Translations under genes and position numbers: made by a program
In this document: positions 52,019 through 61,104 of the stretch, in pieces
Numbering within the stretch: position 1 is the first letter of the stretch
How the letters are laid out: every line of letters starts with the position of its first letter
The notes under the pieces: generated by a model
Told to the model about the DNA's origin: nothing
What the model saw: only the letters and a program-made list of their open reading frames with translations
The model's database searches: none
Assembly: GCF_000785535.1 (NCBI RefSeq)
Contig: NZ_CP007595.1
Location: forward strand, 3,618,439 to 3,682,438
From: Arthrobacter sp. PAMC 25486
GTDB taxonomy: Bacteria; Actinomycetota; Actinomycetes; Actinomycetales; Micrococcaceae
Direction: 5' to 3'
Length of the DNA stretch: 64,000 bases

Positions 52019-54103
52019 TCAGAACAGAAACTTGTCCGGCGTGAGCGGCAACGTTCGTACCCGGAGTCCGGTGGCGTTGTAGGTGGCATTGGCGATCGCG
52101 GCCGCAGCTCCCACGATGCCAATCTCACCAATTCCCCTAGCCCCGAGTGGGCCAGCACGATGGTCGGTTTCCTCCAGCCAGATTGCATCTACATCGGTAA
52201 TGTCAGCGTTGGTGGGAATGTGATAGTCGGCGAGGTCGTGGTTGACGATCATGCCAAACCGGGGATCCATGACCCCATCTTCATGAAACGCCATGCCGAT
52301 GCCCATGGTCATTCCGCCGATGAATTGTGAGCGTGCCGTGCGGGGATTAATGATGCGGCCGGCAGAGAAGACCCCGAGCATGCGGGAAACCCGGACCTCT
52401 CCGGTGTCGGCATGCACGCGGGTTTCAGCGAACTGGGCGCCGAAGGAGTGCATCGCATAGCGCTCGGCATCGGGGTCTTCGGGTGCCTCTGCCTGGGTCT
52501 GCGCACCGGGTGCAGGATTGGCTCCGTGCTCTCGGCGGAAGGCCTGGGCTGCAGCAATGATGGTGCCACCCCAGCTGGCCGTGCCGGAGGAACCACCGGC
52601 CACCGTCGCGACGGGCAGAGACGTATCACCTATTTCCAAATGCACCTGATCCGGTGAAACATGCAAGGCATCAGCGGCGATCTGGGTCAGGACAGTCCAG
52701 GCGCCGGTACCCAGATCAGCGGCGCCGATTTGCACCGTGTAGGATCCGTCTTCTTGGAAGGAAATCCGTGCGGCATTGCCCGGGTTTCGCATGAAGGGAT
52801 AAGTGGCGCTGGCAACGCCCAAGCCCACCCACCAGCCATCTTTGAGCCGGGCCCGCGGCTGAGAGGAACGCCGGCCCCAGCCGAAACGTTCCGCACCTGT
52901 CCTGAAGCATTCCAATAAGTGGCGGCTTGAAAATGGTTTCCCGGAATCCGGATCACGGTCGGGTTCGTTCCGGACCCGCAGCTCAATGGGGTCCAGCCCG
53001 CATGCCTCGGCCAACTCATCCATGGCAACTTCCGGGCCGAACATGCCCGGGCATTCCCCGGGTCCGCGCATCCACGATGGAACCGCGACATCCAAGGGCA
53101 CTAGGCGGTGCGTTGTTCGCCGGTTTGGCGAGGAGTACATCATCCGGGCCGGGACAGCCGTTTGCTCGGCGAACTCCTTTATTCTGGAGGTCTGACTCAC
53201 CGCATCCTGCGAAATGGCCACAAGCCGGCCGTCCTTGCCCGCACCCAAGCGGACATGCTGAATGGTGGGTGTGCGGTAACCAGACAGAGAGAACATTTGC
53301 TGTCGCGCTAGTGCGAATTTCACCGGCCGCCCGCCACTGCATTGCGCTGCCAAGGCAGCGAGCACCACGTGGGCGTGCGGCAAACCCTTGGACCCGAAGC
53401 CGCCACCTACATGAGGAGCAATTACCCGCACTGCCTCAGGAACTAGCCCGAACATCGGTGCGATGCTCTGCCTGACAGGGTGTACTCCCTGGGTGGAGTC
53501 GTAAAGCGTCAGCTCGCCATTGTGCCACTGCGCCACCGTGGCATGGGGCTCCATGGGATTGTTGTGCTCGGCCGGGGTGGTGTAAATCTGGTCAATCACG
53601 ACGGCGGAAGCCTCTAGTGCGGACTCAACATCTTCCTCGGTGGTGTCAGTATCAAAGTCTCCATTGACCTGTTCGGGCGCATATAGCCCGGGGTGCTCCG
53701 CTCTAAAAGCTGCATCGTGTTCGGCGATCTGGTATTCCACGGCCACCAGACTGGCTGCATGACGTGCAATCTCAGGCGTTTCAGCTAATACTGCTGCAAT
53801 GAATTGGCCGCGAAATCCAATGTGGGTTCCTTGTAGAACAGCAAGCTCTGCATCGTCTGTTTGCTCCAGTTTTGGGGCGTTGAGGTGGCTGAGCACGGCA
53901 ATCACGCCGTTCACCCCCTCGGCTCTACCTGTGTCCATCTTGCTGACCTTCCCCAACGCGATGGTGGACTGGACAGGATACAGGTAGGTGGGATTTTCCA
54001 CCTGCTGATCGAAGGCGTAGCGTGCGGTACCCCGCACTTTTGCCACACCGTCCAGACGTCGGAGACTGGAGCCGATAGCCGTCCATTTGAGCAGTTCAAC
54101 CAT
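52019..54103 (-). CDS. Molybdenum hydroxylase large subunit (aldehyde/xanthine oxidoreductase)
   Basis: A 694-residue molybdopterin-binding subunit. Visible are GGGFGSKG, the cofactor-contact segments HEDG.. and GSSGTASWGG, and the catalytic Glu near the end in GARGIGEIGIVGAAAAIANA. The N-terminal DGVAKVRGTARYAFDQ and the absence of an extra domain match PaoC/YagR-like aldehyde oxidoreductases. The start MVELLKW at 54103 overlaps the FAD subunit stop by eight bases. It oxidises aldehydes or heterocycles at the Mo centre. Confidence 0.88.
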   Translation of the reverse strand: MVELLKWTAIGSSLRRLDGVAKVRGTARYAFDQQVENPTYLYPVQSTIALGKVSKMDTGRAEGVNGVIAVLSHLNAPKLEQTDDAELAVLQGTHIGFRGQFIAAVLAETPEIARHAASLVAVEYQIAEHDAAFRAEHPGLYAPEQVNGDFDTDTTEEDVESALEASAVVIDQIYTTPAEHNNPMEPHATVAQWHNGELTLYDSTQGVHPVRQSIAPMFGLVPEAVRVIAPHVGGGFGSKGLPHAHVVLAALAAQCSGGRPVKFALARQQMFSLSGYRTPTIQHVRLGAGKDGRLVAISQDAVSQTSRIKEFAEQTAVPARMMYSSPNRRTTHRLVPLDVAVPSWMRGPGECPGMFGPEVAMDELAEACGLDPIELRVRNEPDRDPDSGKPFSSRHLLECFRTGAERFGWGRRSSQPRARLKDGWWVGLGVASATYPFMRNPGNAARISFQEDGSYTVQIGAADLGTGAWTVLTQIAADALHVSPDQVHLEIGDTSLPVATVAGGSSGTASWGGTIIAAAQAFRREHGANPAPGAQTQAEAPEDPDAERYAMHSFGAQFAETRVHADTGEVRVSRMLGVFSAGRIINPRTARSQFIGGMTMGIGMAFHEDGVMDPRFGMIVNHDLADYHIPTNADITDVDAIWLEETDHRAGPLGARGIGEIGIVGAAAAIANATYNATGLRVRTLPLTPDKFLF

Positions 54104-55091
54104 TGTTCTGCCCTCCGGCGAGCTGGCGAAGCACCGCAATCATGGTGTTGCGGACCATGGGTATTTTGAAAGCGTTGTCCGGCAGTGGCGAGGCGAATAC
54201 AAGTTCAGCATCAGCGGCCCGGCGGAAATTCTCCTCAGTTGCTTCCGCGCCACGCAGGACTTCCTCGGCACGTTCTGCCCGCCAAGGCTGGTGGGCCACG
54301 CCGCCCAGTGCGATGCGCGCCTCGCGGAAGGTCCCGCTGTCGTCTATGTCCACCACGGCCGCCACTGACACTAGCGCAAACGCGTACGACGCCCGGTCCC
54401 GCACCTTGCGGTAAGCCGACAGGCTGGAAGTGTCCGCTGGCAGGTCCACGGCGATGATGAGCTCGCCGTGTTCCAAGGTGGTGTCGCGGTTCGGCTCATT
54501 CCCCGGGTTGCGGAACAACGCCGTGAGCGGAAGTGAGCGCTTCCCGTGGGCTCCCAGGACTACGACTTTGGCGTCCAGAGCCGCCATGGCGACGGCCATG
54601 TCGGATGGGTGAACCGCCACGCAGCTGTCCGAAGCGCCAAGGATGGCATGGTTGCGGGTATAGCCGCCAAGGGCTGAACAGCCGGTGCCGGGTTCACGCT
54701 TGTTGCAGGGGGTGCTTACATCTTGAAAGTAAACACACCGGGTGCGCTGGAGCAGGTTTCCGCCCGTGGTGGCCATGTTGCGGAGCTGTCCGGAGGCGCC
54801 AGCTAACAGCGCTTGGGAAAGCACGGGATAGCGTTGCCGGATCAGCGGATGTGCTGCGAGATCGCTGTTGCGCACAGTTGCCCCGATCCGAACACGCCCG
54901 TCCGGCAATTCTTCAATCGTATCGAGAGGGAGTTTACTGATGTCGACCAGCAAATCCGGGGTGGCGATCCCGAGCTTCATATGGTCAACGAGGTTGGTGC
55001 CGCCAGCAAGAAACGCGGCTCCGGAATGTCCGGTCACCGTGGCGACGGCGCTGGCGGCGCCCATGGCACGCTCATAGTCAAAGGGGATCAT
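54096..55091 (-). CDS. Molybdenum hydroxylase FAD subunit, PaoB-like
   Basis: A 331-residue FAD-binding subunit. FAD contacts are FLAGGTNLVDHMKLG and ATTGGNLLQRTRC. A cysteine-rich segment CVYFQDVSTPCNKREPGTGC (about residues 121-140) matches the extra [4Fe-4S] ligand motif of E. coli PaoB. Overlaps the 2Fe-2S gene by four bases and the large-subunit gene by eight, in the usual small-medium-large order. Confidence 0.87.
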   Translation of the reverse strand: MIPFDYERAMGAASAVATVTGHSGAAFLAGGTNLVDHMKLGIATPDLLVDISKLPLDTIEELPDGRVRIGATVRNSDLAAHPLIRQRYPVLSQALLAGASGQLRNMATTGGNLLQRTRCVYFQDVSTPCNKREPGTGCSALGGYTRNHAILGASDSCVAVHPSDMAVAMAALDAKVVVLGAHGKRSLPLTALFRNPGNEPNRDTTLEHGELIIAVDLPADTSSLSAYRKVRDRASYAFALVSVAAVVDIDDSGTFREARIALGGVAHQPWRAERAEEVLRGAEATEENFRRAADAELVFASPLPDNAFKIPMVRNTMIAVLRQLAGGQNNG

Positions 55092-55705
55092 GAGGTGGCT
55101 CCTGCCTGACCGTCGGGACGTGGCGCGGCAAGTGTTTCTGCTACTTCCCGTAGCTCTTCATTCCCGGTGGAGGCATCATGGTTTATGGCCTCTCGGATCG
55201 CCGCAACGATGTTGACGTAGGCGCCGCAGCGGCAGAGATTTCCGCTCATACGTTCACGGATCTCCTCATCGGTCAATTCCATCGCAACTGTGCCTGGGCC
55301 TGGGCCTGTGCCTCTGCCGATGGCCGTGACGAGGCTGGGCTGTCCCGCGGCGGCTTCCTGCAGCATGCCCACCGCCGAATACACCTGACCGGGAGTGCAA
55401 TACCCGCACTGGAGACCGTCTTTCTCCAGAAAGGTTTCCTGCATAGGGTGCAGCTCCTGTCCGTCGCCCAGTCCTTGGGCCGTAGTCACGTCAGCACCTT
55501 CCTGTGTGACGGCGAGCACTAGGCAGGAGTTCACTCGCCGACCCTCCAGCAATACGGTGCAGGCACCGCATTGGCCGTGATCGCAACCCTTCTTGGGTGC
55601 GGTTACCTCCAGTCGGTTCCGCAGCGCGTCCAAGAGCGTGGTGCGGGTGTCAACGGTCAATGACCGCTGCACTTCGTCGACCAGCAATGCGATCTCTACT
55701 TCCAT
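55088..55705 (-). CDS. Molybdenum hydroxylase [2Fe-2S] subunit
   Basis: A 205-residue protein with two [2Fe-2S] clusters: the plant-type one at KKGCDHGQCGACTVLLEG (about residues 40-57, plus NSC) and the second at LQCGYCTPGQV and SGNLCRCGAYVNI. No Tat signal is seen at the N-terminus (MEVEIALLVD), unlike the periplasmic E. coli PaoA, so the complex probably stays in the cytoplasm. First gene of the operon; no XdhC/PaoD-type maturation gene is nearby. Confidence 0.88.
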   Translation of the reverse strand: MEVEIALLVDEVQRSLTVDTRTTLLDALRNRLEVTAPKKGCDHGQCGACTVLLEGRRVNSCLVLAVTQEGADVTTAQGLGDGQELHPMQETFLEKDGLQCGYCTPGQVYSAVGMLQEAAAGQPSLVTAIGRGTGPGPGTVAMELTDEEIRERMSGNLCRCGAYVNIVAAIREAINHDASTGNEELREVAETLAAPRPDGQAGATS

Positions 55706-55919
55706 GGATGCAGCACTTCCGGTTGGTACGGGCGGGCTTGAATTCGGGTCAGTGCCAAACGCCTAGTGTGTCTATTTCGTAACATATCCCAGTGAACGGC
55801 GGCGTACAACCCTCTGGCGAGCGGCGGTTGACACCTTCGTTCGTCGGGTTTCGAGGCCTTAGCTGCGGGTGAAAGCGAGGGCTCTGGCGCAATGGCCGGG
55901 CGTCTGGCAGAGTGAAAGA

Positions 55920-56534
55920 ATGACTGATGCATCCACGAAAGCGCTGATCCTGGTCTGCACACTTTCACCTTCGCCGGAGAAATCCAGTAGTGATTTGTTG
56001 GCCCACCAAGTAGCCGAAGCATTTTCCAATCACAGTGTGCAGAGCGAGATTCTGCGCATTGTGGACCACGACGTGAAGCCCGGGGTGAAGAAGGACATGG
56101 GGGGTGCAGACGCATGGCCCGCCATCCGCGACAAATTAATGGCCGCCCAAATCTTGGTGTTGGCCACCCCGATTTGGGTGGGACATCCATCCAGTCTGGC
56201 CCAGCGGGTGTTGGAACGGCTGGATGCTGAACTCTCTGAAACTGACAGTCAAGGGCGGCCCATTCTGTTTGGCAAGGTCGCAATGGTGGCCGTGGTCGGC
56301 AATGAGGACGGTGCCCACCATGTCATCGCCGATCTGTCCCAGGGGCTCGTCGAAGTGGGATATTCCGTCCCGGCCCAGGGGGCCACCTATTGGGTGGGTG
56401 AAGCCATGCATAGCATCGATTATCAAGACCTTGAAGCGGTCCCTGAAGTGACGGCCAACGCCACGCGGATCTCTACCCGAAATTCTGTGCATCTGGCTGC
56501 GTTGCTTCGAGAACGGCCCTATCCGGCGGGATAA
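55920..56534 (+). CDS. NAD(P)H-dependent FMN reductase / flavodoxin-fold protein
   Basis: A 204-residue flavodoxin-fold protein. LILVCTLSPSPEKSSSDLL is the phosphate-binding start; later LVLATPIWVGHPSSLAQRV and VAVVGNEDGAHHVI are typical of the NADPH-dependent FMN reductase family. ATG 55920 is chosen within the frame. It is divergent from the molybdenum hydroxylase operon, about 215 bp apart. Its electron acceptor is unknown. Confidence 0.82.
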   Translation: MTDASTKALILVCTLSPSPEKSSSDLLAHQVAEAFSNHSVQSEILRIVDHDVKPGVKKDMGGADAWPAIRDKLMAAQILVLATPIWVGHPSSLAQRVLERLDAELSETDSQGRPILFGKVAMVAVVGNEDGAHHVIADLSQGLVEVGYSVPAQGATYWVGEAMHSIDYQDLEAVPEVTANATRISTRNSVHLAALLRERPYPAG

Positions 56535-56837
56535 TTGGCCACAGTAGGCGGACATCCTGTACCGGCTTGGCCATCAGTTTGGCCCAGTCTGATTGGCCCA
56601 CTGTCGGCAGCATCCATTGACAAGTTTCGCTGCCGGGATCAGTGCGCCATCGGCTGGCACCGCAGTGGGTTGCCTCCGATGCCTTTGAGGATCCCCAGTC
56701 ACGGGTGCAGAAGTTGCGCGGCAAGCCCTGGCCGCTCTGTCTCTTGCTCTTGACATCGACGTGGAGATGAAAAGCATGACACAGGATAACGGGACGCGAG
56801 AGAGTTCCGGGCTAAGCCAAGCTCATCGGTGATAGCG

Positions 56838-57171
56838 AAGTTCTTGAACAAGCTGCCCAGAGATGGTGGAGCTCAAGGGGGCATCTCTGCCCATCAACGG
56901 TGATGACAAGGGACTCAACGCCGTGAGGACCGATCGCGACATTGTCGTCAATTCTCTTGCCCAGCCTGAGGCACTTGCACAGCTTGGGCGCGTGGGCCGC
57001 CCAGGGGACACCCATGGCCACGGGGACGGTGCGAGCGTAGAAGACGCCACGCAAACGATGCAGGAATAGGGGGTGCGTCGACTCCCCGTCGCCGACTGCC
57101 ACGAACTCGTCAGGATACTCAGGCACGGAGATATCGCCCGGAACCTTCAAGCCGAAGCGATCGGGGCTTGA
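56838..57171 (+). pseudogene. CBS-domain protein, broken
   Basis: From 56863 the frame reads MVELKGASLPINGDDKGLNA, then VRTDRDIVVNSLAQPE, both typical of a first CBS motif. The second motif continues GASVEDATQTMQE, TAG, GVRRLPVADCHELVRILRHG and DIARNL, to a TGA at 57171. An upstream EVLEQAAQ matches a CBS start but lies in another frame. So there is one internal stop (57067) and a frameshift near 56862. Related to Hrp1-like proteins of two CBS domains. The reverse-strand frame over it is a shadow. Confidence 0.7.
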
Positions 57172-57287
57172 TAGGTATATCTCCTAGGAATGATTTCTGT
57201 ACGTAATGGTGAGGCTAGGAGAATCCCACCTGAAACTGTTGTTCGTTCATTGCTCTCCCTCAAATGGTCACCATCGCAGATTTAAAC

Positions 57288-57470
57288 GACGTGGAATCTT
57301 ATCCTGCGCTCGACGACGGACGTGGCTAGGACTGGGCCGACGAGGGAGCAGCCACTCCCCAAGGACCGGTCACGTCGTCACAGTGAACCAGTGGCTTTGC
57401 CGGCGGACATCGTTCCCTGATTTCCGATGCCCTTGAAATGTCCGCGCAACCGAACCCCCAAGTGTGCCAC
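57288..57470. repeat. Decayed copy of small acidic gene 3' part
   Basis: Parallels 50868-51051, including the end of the 75-residue gene and about 90 bp beyond. The reading frame contains a TAG in place of the codon before the conserved Asp-Trp (GRG, stop, DWADEG). The repeat is direct, offset 6420 bp, and ends a few bases before the stop of the opposing YbdK-type gene. Confidence 0.75.
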
Positions 57471-57477
57471 TGAGTGC

Positions 57478-58641
57478 TTACCCAACGGGCGAGCTCGCCG
57501 AGCCGGGCCAAGGCATACTGGCGACATTGCCATAGCCATCGTCGTCTCCAAAGCCGATGCTGGGAGCGGCGCTGCTGGAAAAAAGTACCGCCAAAGCGTC
57601 CCGTCCACCGACCGCGTAATGGGCCCGTTGCTGTTGAGCCCCGGATCCTCGGACCTGCAACTGGAGCAGCAGGGAGGAGACCGCGGCGAGGTCTTCACTG
57701 GCGGCCAGAGCGGGCGTGATTGTCTCCAAGAGGCACGCGACTGCCTCGGACGCGGGAACCAACCTCTGATGAAGGGGATGAACCAGTTGGCTACTCATTC
57801 CGTATCGGGCGCCGTGCCAGAGGGCAGCATCCATAAATTCGCTGGTCGGTTCCGGTTGCGAACAGGGGGCAAAGTCTAAGCATGTTGCGACTAGGCCCCT
57901 GCACAACAGCGCTAGGAGGATTGAGGACCAGGGGTGTAGTTGCGCGTCAGCTACCCGGATCTCAAGGGTTGGCTGGTGTTCGGACAATCTGGCATACCAA
58001 GCAATGGAGCCGCTGTCCGGAGTGCCACCAATGCCTATGAGGGCGTTGACGCGGTTGCGGTAGTCCTGGGCGTCGGTGAAATGCGGGGGGCATCCCGCCG
58101 TGGTCCAGCGGCGGGATTGAATGGCCCGCCAACTGGCAAAGCCGGTGTCCACGCCACACCAGAACGGTGAATTTGCTGAGATGGCCATCAGTGTGGGCAG
58201 CCAGCGGCGAATGCTGTTGAGGCAGCGCAGTCCGCTCTCCGGGTCCGGGATGCCCACGTGGACGTGCAGGCCGTTGATTTCATGTTCCTGGCTCAGAGCA
58301 GCCACCACCGTAGCAATTTCTTCATAACGGCTGTCCTCGGTCATTATCGGTGCCAAGGATTTCTGGTAGGGCGTCCCTGTGCCGGCCACCACCACCCCAT
58401 GTTCGGCTGCAACGCTCATCAGCGCAGTGCGGAATGTTGACAGTGAACGGACTGCCACTTCCCGGGAGTCAAAAATAGGTGATGCGAACTCAATTTGTGA
58501 TTGAAAGAATTCGTGCTGAACCTCAGTGATTTTATACCCCGCGGCCAATAGTTCTCTCTGGATGGCGGGGGCCACATGGGCTGGCGAAAGAGTGTCGGGA
58601 TCTAGGAAGACAAACTCCTCTTCGATGCCAAAGGTCAACAT
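57478..58641 (-). CDS. YbdK-type carboxylate-amine ligase (GCS2 family)
   Basis: A 387-residue glutamate-cysteine-ligase family 2 protein. It begins MLTFGIEEEFVFLDPDTLSP, with the Glu-rich metal site, and contains EHEINGLHVHVGIPD, the hallmark His pair, and HQPTLEIRVADAQLHPWSS. It joins an amine to a carboxylate using ATP, with weak glutamate-cysteine ligase activity known for E. coli YbdK. ATG 58641 is chosen for GGAG six bases upstream; a longer start in frame at 58653 is possible. The decayed repeat lies beyond its end. Confidence 0.87.
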   Translation of the reverse strand: MLTFGIEEEFVFLDPDTLSPAHVAPAIQRELLAAGYKITEVQHEFFQSQIEFASPIFDSREVAVRSLSTFRTALMSVAAEHGVVVAGTGTPYQKSLAPIMTEDSRYEEIATVVAALSQEHEINGLHVHVGIPDPESGLRCLNSIRRWLPTLMAISANSPFWCGVDTGFASWRAIQSRRWTTAGCPPHFTDAQDYRNRVNALIGIGGTPDSGSIAWYARLSEHQPTLEIRVADAQLHPWSSILLALLCRGLVATCLDFAPCSQPEPTSEFMDAALWHGARYGMSSQLVHPLHQRLVPASEAVACLLETITPALAASEDLAAVSSLLLQLQVRGSGAQQQRAHYAVGGRDALAVLFSSSAAPSIGFGDDDGYGNVASMPWPGSASSPVG

Positions 58642-58880
58642 GTCGGTCTCCATTTCAGCCAGGGATGCGGGATGGACATTTACAATCGAGAGCACAATCA
58701 TGGTTGCGGGCATCATGCTACCGGCAACATTGTCCCGAGCATAGGAATTCTTAAGTGCAGTGGCCCGCGTACTGGCGCGGATTAAGCACCATCAGCTGCT
58801 TGCGGGGGTCTTGACCATGCTTCGCTACGAGGTCAGAGTTGGTGTTGTTGCATCAATCACCCAAATCAGTGGGAGGAATC

Positions 58881-61052
58881 ATGACTGAATCCAGTTTGCC
58901 CGTACCGCCGCCAGTTCCCGGAACACCGTCGGTTGAGCCGCCCTCATATGATGAGCCAACGCAGCCACGCAAACCGTTGCCGCCGAAGACCGATCAGCAC
59001 GGGCCCGAACTTGTCTCCCCCACGGGTGCCCCCACGGGGGAGACGGAAAACTCGCGCAGCCAGAGCGGTGACTACCTCACCACGGCACAAGGCACCAGAC
59101 TGCAGGACACGGATCATTCCCTCAAAGCCGGGCGCCGAGGCCCGACTCTGCTCCAAGATCATCATTTACGCGAAAAGATCACCCACTTCGACCATGAACG
59201 CATCCCGGAGCGGGTGGTACATGCCCGGGGTGCTGGGGCTCATGGCGTTTTCCAGTCCTACGGCACAGGTGCCGGACTCACACGTGCTGGGTTCTTGGCT
59301 CCGGAAGTGGAAACCCCTGTCTTTGTGCGTTTTTCGACTGTTGTGGGGTCCCGGGGTTCGGCGGACGCGGTGCGGGATACTCGTGGTTTCGCGGTGAAGT
59401 TCTACACCGACGAGGGCACCTTCGATCTCGTCGGAAACAACATTCCGGTCTTCTTCATCCAAGATGCCATCAAATTCCCTGACGTGGTCCATGCCGCCAA
59501 ACCGCATCCTGACCGAGAGATCCCGCAGGCGCAAAGTGCTCACGACACTTTCTGGGACTTCGTTTCCTTACACACCGAAGCACAGGCTCACACCCTGTGG
59601 TTTATGGCCGACCGTGGCATTCCTCGTTCGTTCCGAATGATGGAAGGCTTCGGTGTCCACACGTTCCGAATGATCAACGCAAAAGGCACGACGGCGCTGG
59701 TCAAGTTCCATTGGAAGCCCGCCTTGGGTGTGCACTCGCTGGTGTGGGAGGAAGCACAGATTCTCAATGGCATTGATCCCGATTTTCACCGCCGCGATCT
59801 CGCCGACGCCATCGAATCCGGCCACTACCCTTCGTGGGAACTGGGTGTGCAAGTCTTCCCTGACACGGAGGATGAGATGTTTGCAGGGATTGACTTGCTG
59901 GACCCCACAAAATTTGTTCCTGAGGAACTTGCCCCAGTGCAAATGCTGGGCCGCATGACCTTGAATGCGAACCCGAAAAACTATTTCGCGGAAGTCGAAC
60001 AAGTGGCGTTCCACCCCGGGCATCTAGTGCCGGGCATTGACGTTAGCAACGACCCCCTGCTGCAAGGGCGACTGTTTTCGTACCTAGACACCCAGATCAG
60101 TAGACTCGGCGGACCTAACTTCGGCCAGCTACCTATCAACCGCCCCCATGCACCTGTCAATGACATGCTCCGGGACGGCATGCACCAAAGCGCCGATCAT
60201 GCTGGGGTGGCCCCTTACAAACCCAACTCTCTGGATGGCGGCTGCCCCTTCCATGCAGGCGCCGACGCCGGTGCCTTCATCGACATTCCGCAGTCTGTGC
60301 AGCAGGGCCTAACGGAACGCGCCAACCCGGCAACCTTCAATGACCATTTTTCCCAAGCAACGCTGCTCTACCGCAGCCTTACCGCAGTGGAACAGGACCA
60401 CGTTGCCCAGGCTTACGCCTTTGAACTGGGCAAGTGCTACGAACAAACCATCCGGGAACGGCAACTTGCTGCTCTGGCAAACATTGACGCTGATTTGTGC
60501 CGCCAGGTTGCCGAGCAACTGGGGCTGCCCGCCCCTGAAGCAACAAAGCCGGTTACGGAGCAAACCCCAAGCCCGGCTGTGTCGCAGCTGGGTCAGAAGT
60601 GGCCCACAGCATCGCGAGTCATTGGCATTGTGACCGACGCCGGAAGTGATGCCGAACAGGTACTCCAAGCACGAGATGCCCTCACTGAAGCTGGGATGCT
60701 GGCGTTGATCATAGCCCCAGTAGCCGGCAAGCTCCTTGATACGGGGGAGCCCGTGCAGCGTAGCTACGCCACTGCCCGCTCCGTGGAATACGACGCCGTC
60801 GTTCTCGCCACCGGAGAAATGACTGGCTTAGACCCCCGGGTCGTGGTGTTGGCAGCAGAAGCATTCCGGCACGGCAAAGCGATCGGCGGATGGGGCAGTG
60901 CGGGGGAAGTATTGGCCGCCGCCGCTGTGGATGCGCAGGCAGCAGGGATAGTTCATGGATACCCGGGGGAAGTGGTGGAGGGCCTAGGTCAGCTACTTAC
61001 AGAGCATCGCGTATGGGCAAGGTTCAGCCCGCAGCAACGGGGAGAGGACTGA
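58881..61052 (+). CDS. katE: Large-subunit catalase, KatE/HPII type
   Basis: A 723-residue catalase. The haem pocket is in ERVVHARGAGAHGVFQSYG (active-site His) and the proximal haem ligand in FSYLDTQISRLG (Tyr). After residue 560 a flavodoxin-like C-terminal domain follows (GIVTDAGSDAEQVLQARDAL), typical of HPII. Start ATG 58881 with GGAGGAATC directly before it, though the frame is open further upstream. It destroys hydrogen peroxide in the cytoplasm. The topoisomerase gene follows 52 bp on, probably on the same transcript. Confidence 0.95.
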   Translation: MTESSLPVPPPVPGTPSVEPPSYDEPTQPRKPLPPKTDQHGPELVSPTGAPTGETENSRSQSGDYLTTAQGTRLQDTDHSLKAGRRGPTLLQDHHLREKITHFDHERIPERVVHARGAGAHGVFQSYGTGAGLTRAGFLAPEVETPVFVRFSTVVGSRGSADAVRDTRGFAVKFYTDEGTFDLVGNNIPVFFIQDAIKFPDVVHAAKPHPDREIPQAQSAHDTFWDFVSLHTEAQAHTLWFMADRGIPRSFRMMEGFGVHTFRMINAKGTTALVKFHWKPALGVHSLVWEEAQILNGIDPDFHRRDLADAIESGHYPSWELGVQVFPDTEDEMFAGIDLLDPTKFVPEELAPVQMLGRMTLNANPKNYFAEVEQVAFHPGHLVPGIDVSNDPLLQGRLFSYLDTQISRLGGPNFGQLPINRPHAPVNDMLRDGMHQSADHAGVAPYKPNSLDGGCPFHAGADAGAFIDIPQSVQQGLTERANPATFNDHFSQATLLYRSLTAVEQDHVAQAYAFELGKCYEQTIRERQLAALANIDADLCRQVAEQLGLPAPEATKPVTEQTPSPAVSQLGQKWPTASRVIGIVTDAGSDAEQVLQARDALTEAGMLALIIAPVAGKLLDTGEPVQRSYATARSVEYDAVVLATGEMTGLDPRVVVLAAEAFRHGKAIGGWGSAGEVLAAAAVDAQAAGIVHGYPGEVVEGLGQLLTEHRVWARFSPQQRGED

Positions 61053-61104
61053 AGCGACAGAGGTACTGCAGACCGTTGGCCGACACACAACGAGAAAGAG
61101 AGCA

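Larger units (their letters stand above)
56535..57477. other. Decayed region with CBS remnant and duplicated tail
   Basis: No intact gene. It contains the CBS-domain pseudogene (56838-57171) and the decayed copy of the small acidic gene tail (57288-57470). The first 280 bp carry fragments of open frames on both strands that I cannot assign. Confidence 0.55.

Noticed and set aside
56812..57150. 112-residue minus-strand frame
   Set aside because: Antisense to the CBS-domain remnant, whose plus-strand motifs are specific.
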